This document shows positions 5,809 to 6,630 of a DNA stretch of 6,630 nucleotides, in pieces. The notes beneath the pieces are model-generated. The model saw only the letters and a program-made list of their open reading frames with translations, was not told the origin of the DNA and did not search any database. Positions within the stretch are counted from its first letter, which is position 1. Every line of letters starts with the position of its first letter. The position numbers and the translations under genes are program-made. Source of the DNA: Porticoccaceae bacterium UBA1117 (GTDB lineage: Bacteria > Pseudomonadota > Gammaproteobacteria > Pseudomonadales > Porticoccaceae); the NCBI GenBank assembly GCA_002313335.1, contig DCBC01000075.1:171-6800 (forward strand). Direction: 5' to 3'.

Positions 5809-6630
5809 ACTGGCATTGGTACCGCCGAATCCAAAGCTGTTACACATTACTCGATTGAGTACTGTCTCTTTAGTTTTCAGCAAAATAGGCAGTCCTTTGG
5901 CATGCTCATCCAGAGTATCAATGTTTGCAGAACCAGCTACAAAATTATTCTCCATCATTAACATACAAAAAATTGTTTCATGAACCCCTGCGGCACCCAA
6001 ACTGTGCCCTGACAGAGACTTGGTTGAGCTTATATCAGGACAGTTATCTCCAAAGGTGTTGCGAATAGCACCAAGTTCCGCAACGTCACCCACAGGCGTG
6101 CTGGTACCATGGGTATTAATATAATCTATCGGCCCTGAAGCAGTATCCATGGCCATCTTCATGCAACGCTCGGCGCCTTCTCCAGAGGGCGACACCATAT
6201 CTGCGCCATCAGATGTTGCACCGTAGCCGGTAACTTCACAGATAATGTTAGCTCCTCGAGCGAGAGCATGCTCGAGTTCTTCAACGACAACACAGCCACC
6301 ACCAAGAGAGGGCGCAAAGCCGTCTCTATTAGCGTCATACGCGCGAGAAGCGACTGCTGGAGTCTCGTTATATTTACTAGTCAGGGCTCCCATGGCATCA
6401 AACATTGCAGCCATCGACCAGTGCATTTCTTCTGCACCGCCAGCGAGGAGTACATCCTGTTTACCGAGCTGAATTAGTTCTACGGCATGGCCAATACAGT
6501 GAGCGCTGGTTGCACAAGCAGATGAAAGTGAATAATTGACGCCTTTAATCTTAAGGGGAGTGGCAACACAAGCAGAAACTGTGCTCGCCATAATTTGAGT
6601 CACGCGATAGGGACCTGCGCGCTTAATGCC
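5782..6630 (-). CDS. fabB: FabB, beta-ketoacyl-ACP synthase I (5' part outside window)
   Basis: FabB catalyses Claisen condensation of malonyl-ACP with acyl-ACP, and it is required for elongating the unsaturated intermediate in type II fatty acid synthesis (with FabA). The window holds the last 282 codons; compared with E. coli FabB (about 406 aa), roughly 124 N-terminal residues lie beyond the right edge. The frame continues to the edge ([16 protein letters not shown]), so the GTG at 6603 is not the start. The catalytic set is complete: nucleophile Cys in SSACATSAH (codon 6514-6516), His in [11 protein letters not shown] (6109-6111), Lys in STKSLSGHS (6019-6021) and His in SGHSLGAAG (6004-6006), with the same spacing as C163/H298/K328/H333. 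The C-terminus [19 protein letters not shown] is typical. [12 protein letters not shown] and YDANRDGF point to FabB rather than FabF. The usual partner fabA would be upstream, off the window. Confidence 0.97.
   Translation of the reverse strand, partial: GIKRAGPYRVTQIMASTVSACVATPLKIKGVNYSLSSACATSAHCIGHAVELIQLGKQDVLLAGGAEEMHWSMAAMFDAMGALTSKYNETPAVASRAYDANRDGFAPSLGGGCVVVEELEHALARGANIICEVTGYGATSDGADMVSPSGEGAERCMKMAMDTASGPIDYINTHGTSTPVGDVAELGAIRNTFGDNCPDISSTKSLSGHSLGAAGVHETIFCMLMMENNFVAGSANIDTLDEHAKGLPILLKTKETVLNRVMCNSFGFGGTNASLVLEKLKL

Noticed and set aside
6245..6477. Plus-strand ORFs opposite fabB
   Set aside because: They are antisense to a highly conserved part of FabB and have no independent evidence.

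Overview
The window looks like ordinary chromosomal housekeeping DNA from a gammaproteobacterium. The UvrA, SSB and FabB proteins all resemble Gammaproteobacteria. The order uvrA / divergent MFS transporter / ssb is, from memory, the order in Pseudomonas and relatives. Base composition is moderate and fairly AT-rich between genes, which would fit a marine or Cellvibrionales-like lineage, but genus cannot be decided from the sequence alone. No insertion sequence, phage gene, CRISPR array, tRNA or rRNA was seen.

Layout from left to right. (1) Bases 1-2615, minus strand: uvrA, missing about its last 70 codons at the left edge. (2) Bases 2616-2857: a divergent intergenic region. It holds a good sigma70-type promoter for uvrA, with an inverted repeat over its -35 element, and a possible 16-codon upstream ORF ahead of the transporter. 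(3) Bases 2858-4216, plus strand: a YajR-like 12-TM major facilitator transporter with a C-terminal YAM-type domain, starting at a TTG without a Shine-Dalgarno. (4) Bases 4234-4737, plus strand: ssb, 17 nt behind the transporter and probably co-transcribed. (5) Bases 4831-5307, plus strand: a Prx5-type 1-Cys peroxiredoxin. (6) Bases 5360-5689, minus strand: a small stand-alone SET-domain protein, convergent with the peroxiredoxin gene. (7) Bases 5782-6630, minus strand: the 3' two thirds of fabB, whose N-terminal part lies past the right edge.

Functionally, uvrA and ssb serve DNA repair and replication, fabB serves unsaturated fatty acid synthesis, and the peroxiredoxin detoxifies peroxides. 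The transporter substrate and the SET protein substrate are unknown. I found no convincing new multi-gene system. The points most worth a second look are the transporter's translation start with its in-frame upstream ORF, the palindrome in the uvrA promoter together with the lack of a good LexA box, and the bacterial SET-domain gene with a possible promoter inside the fabB 3' end.
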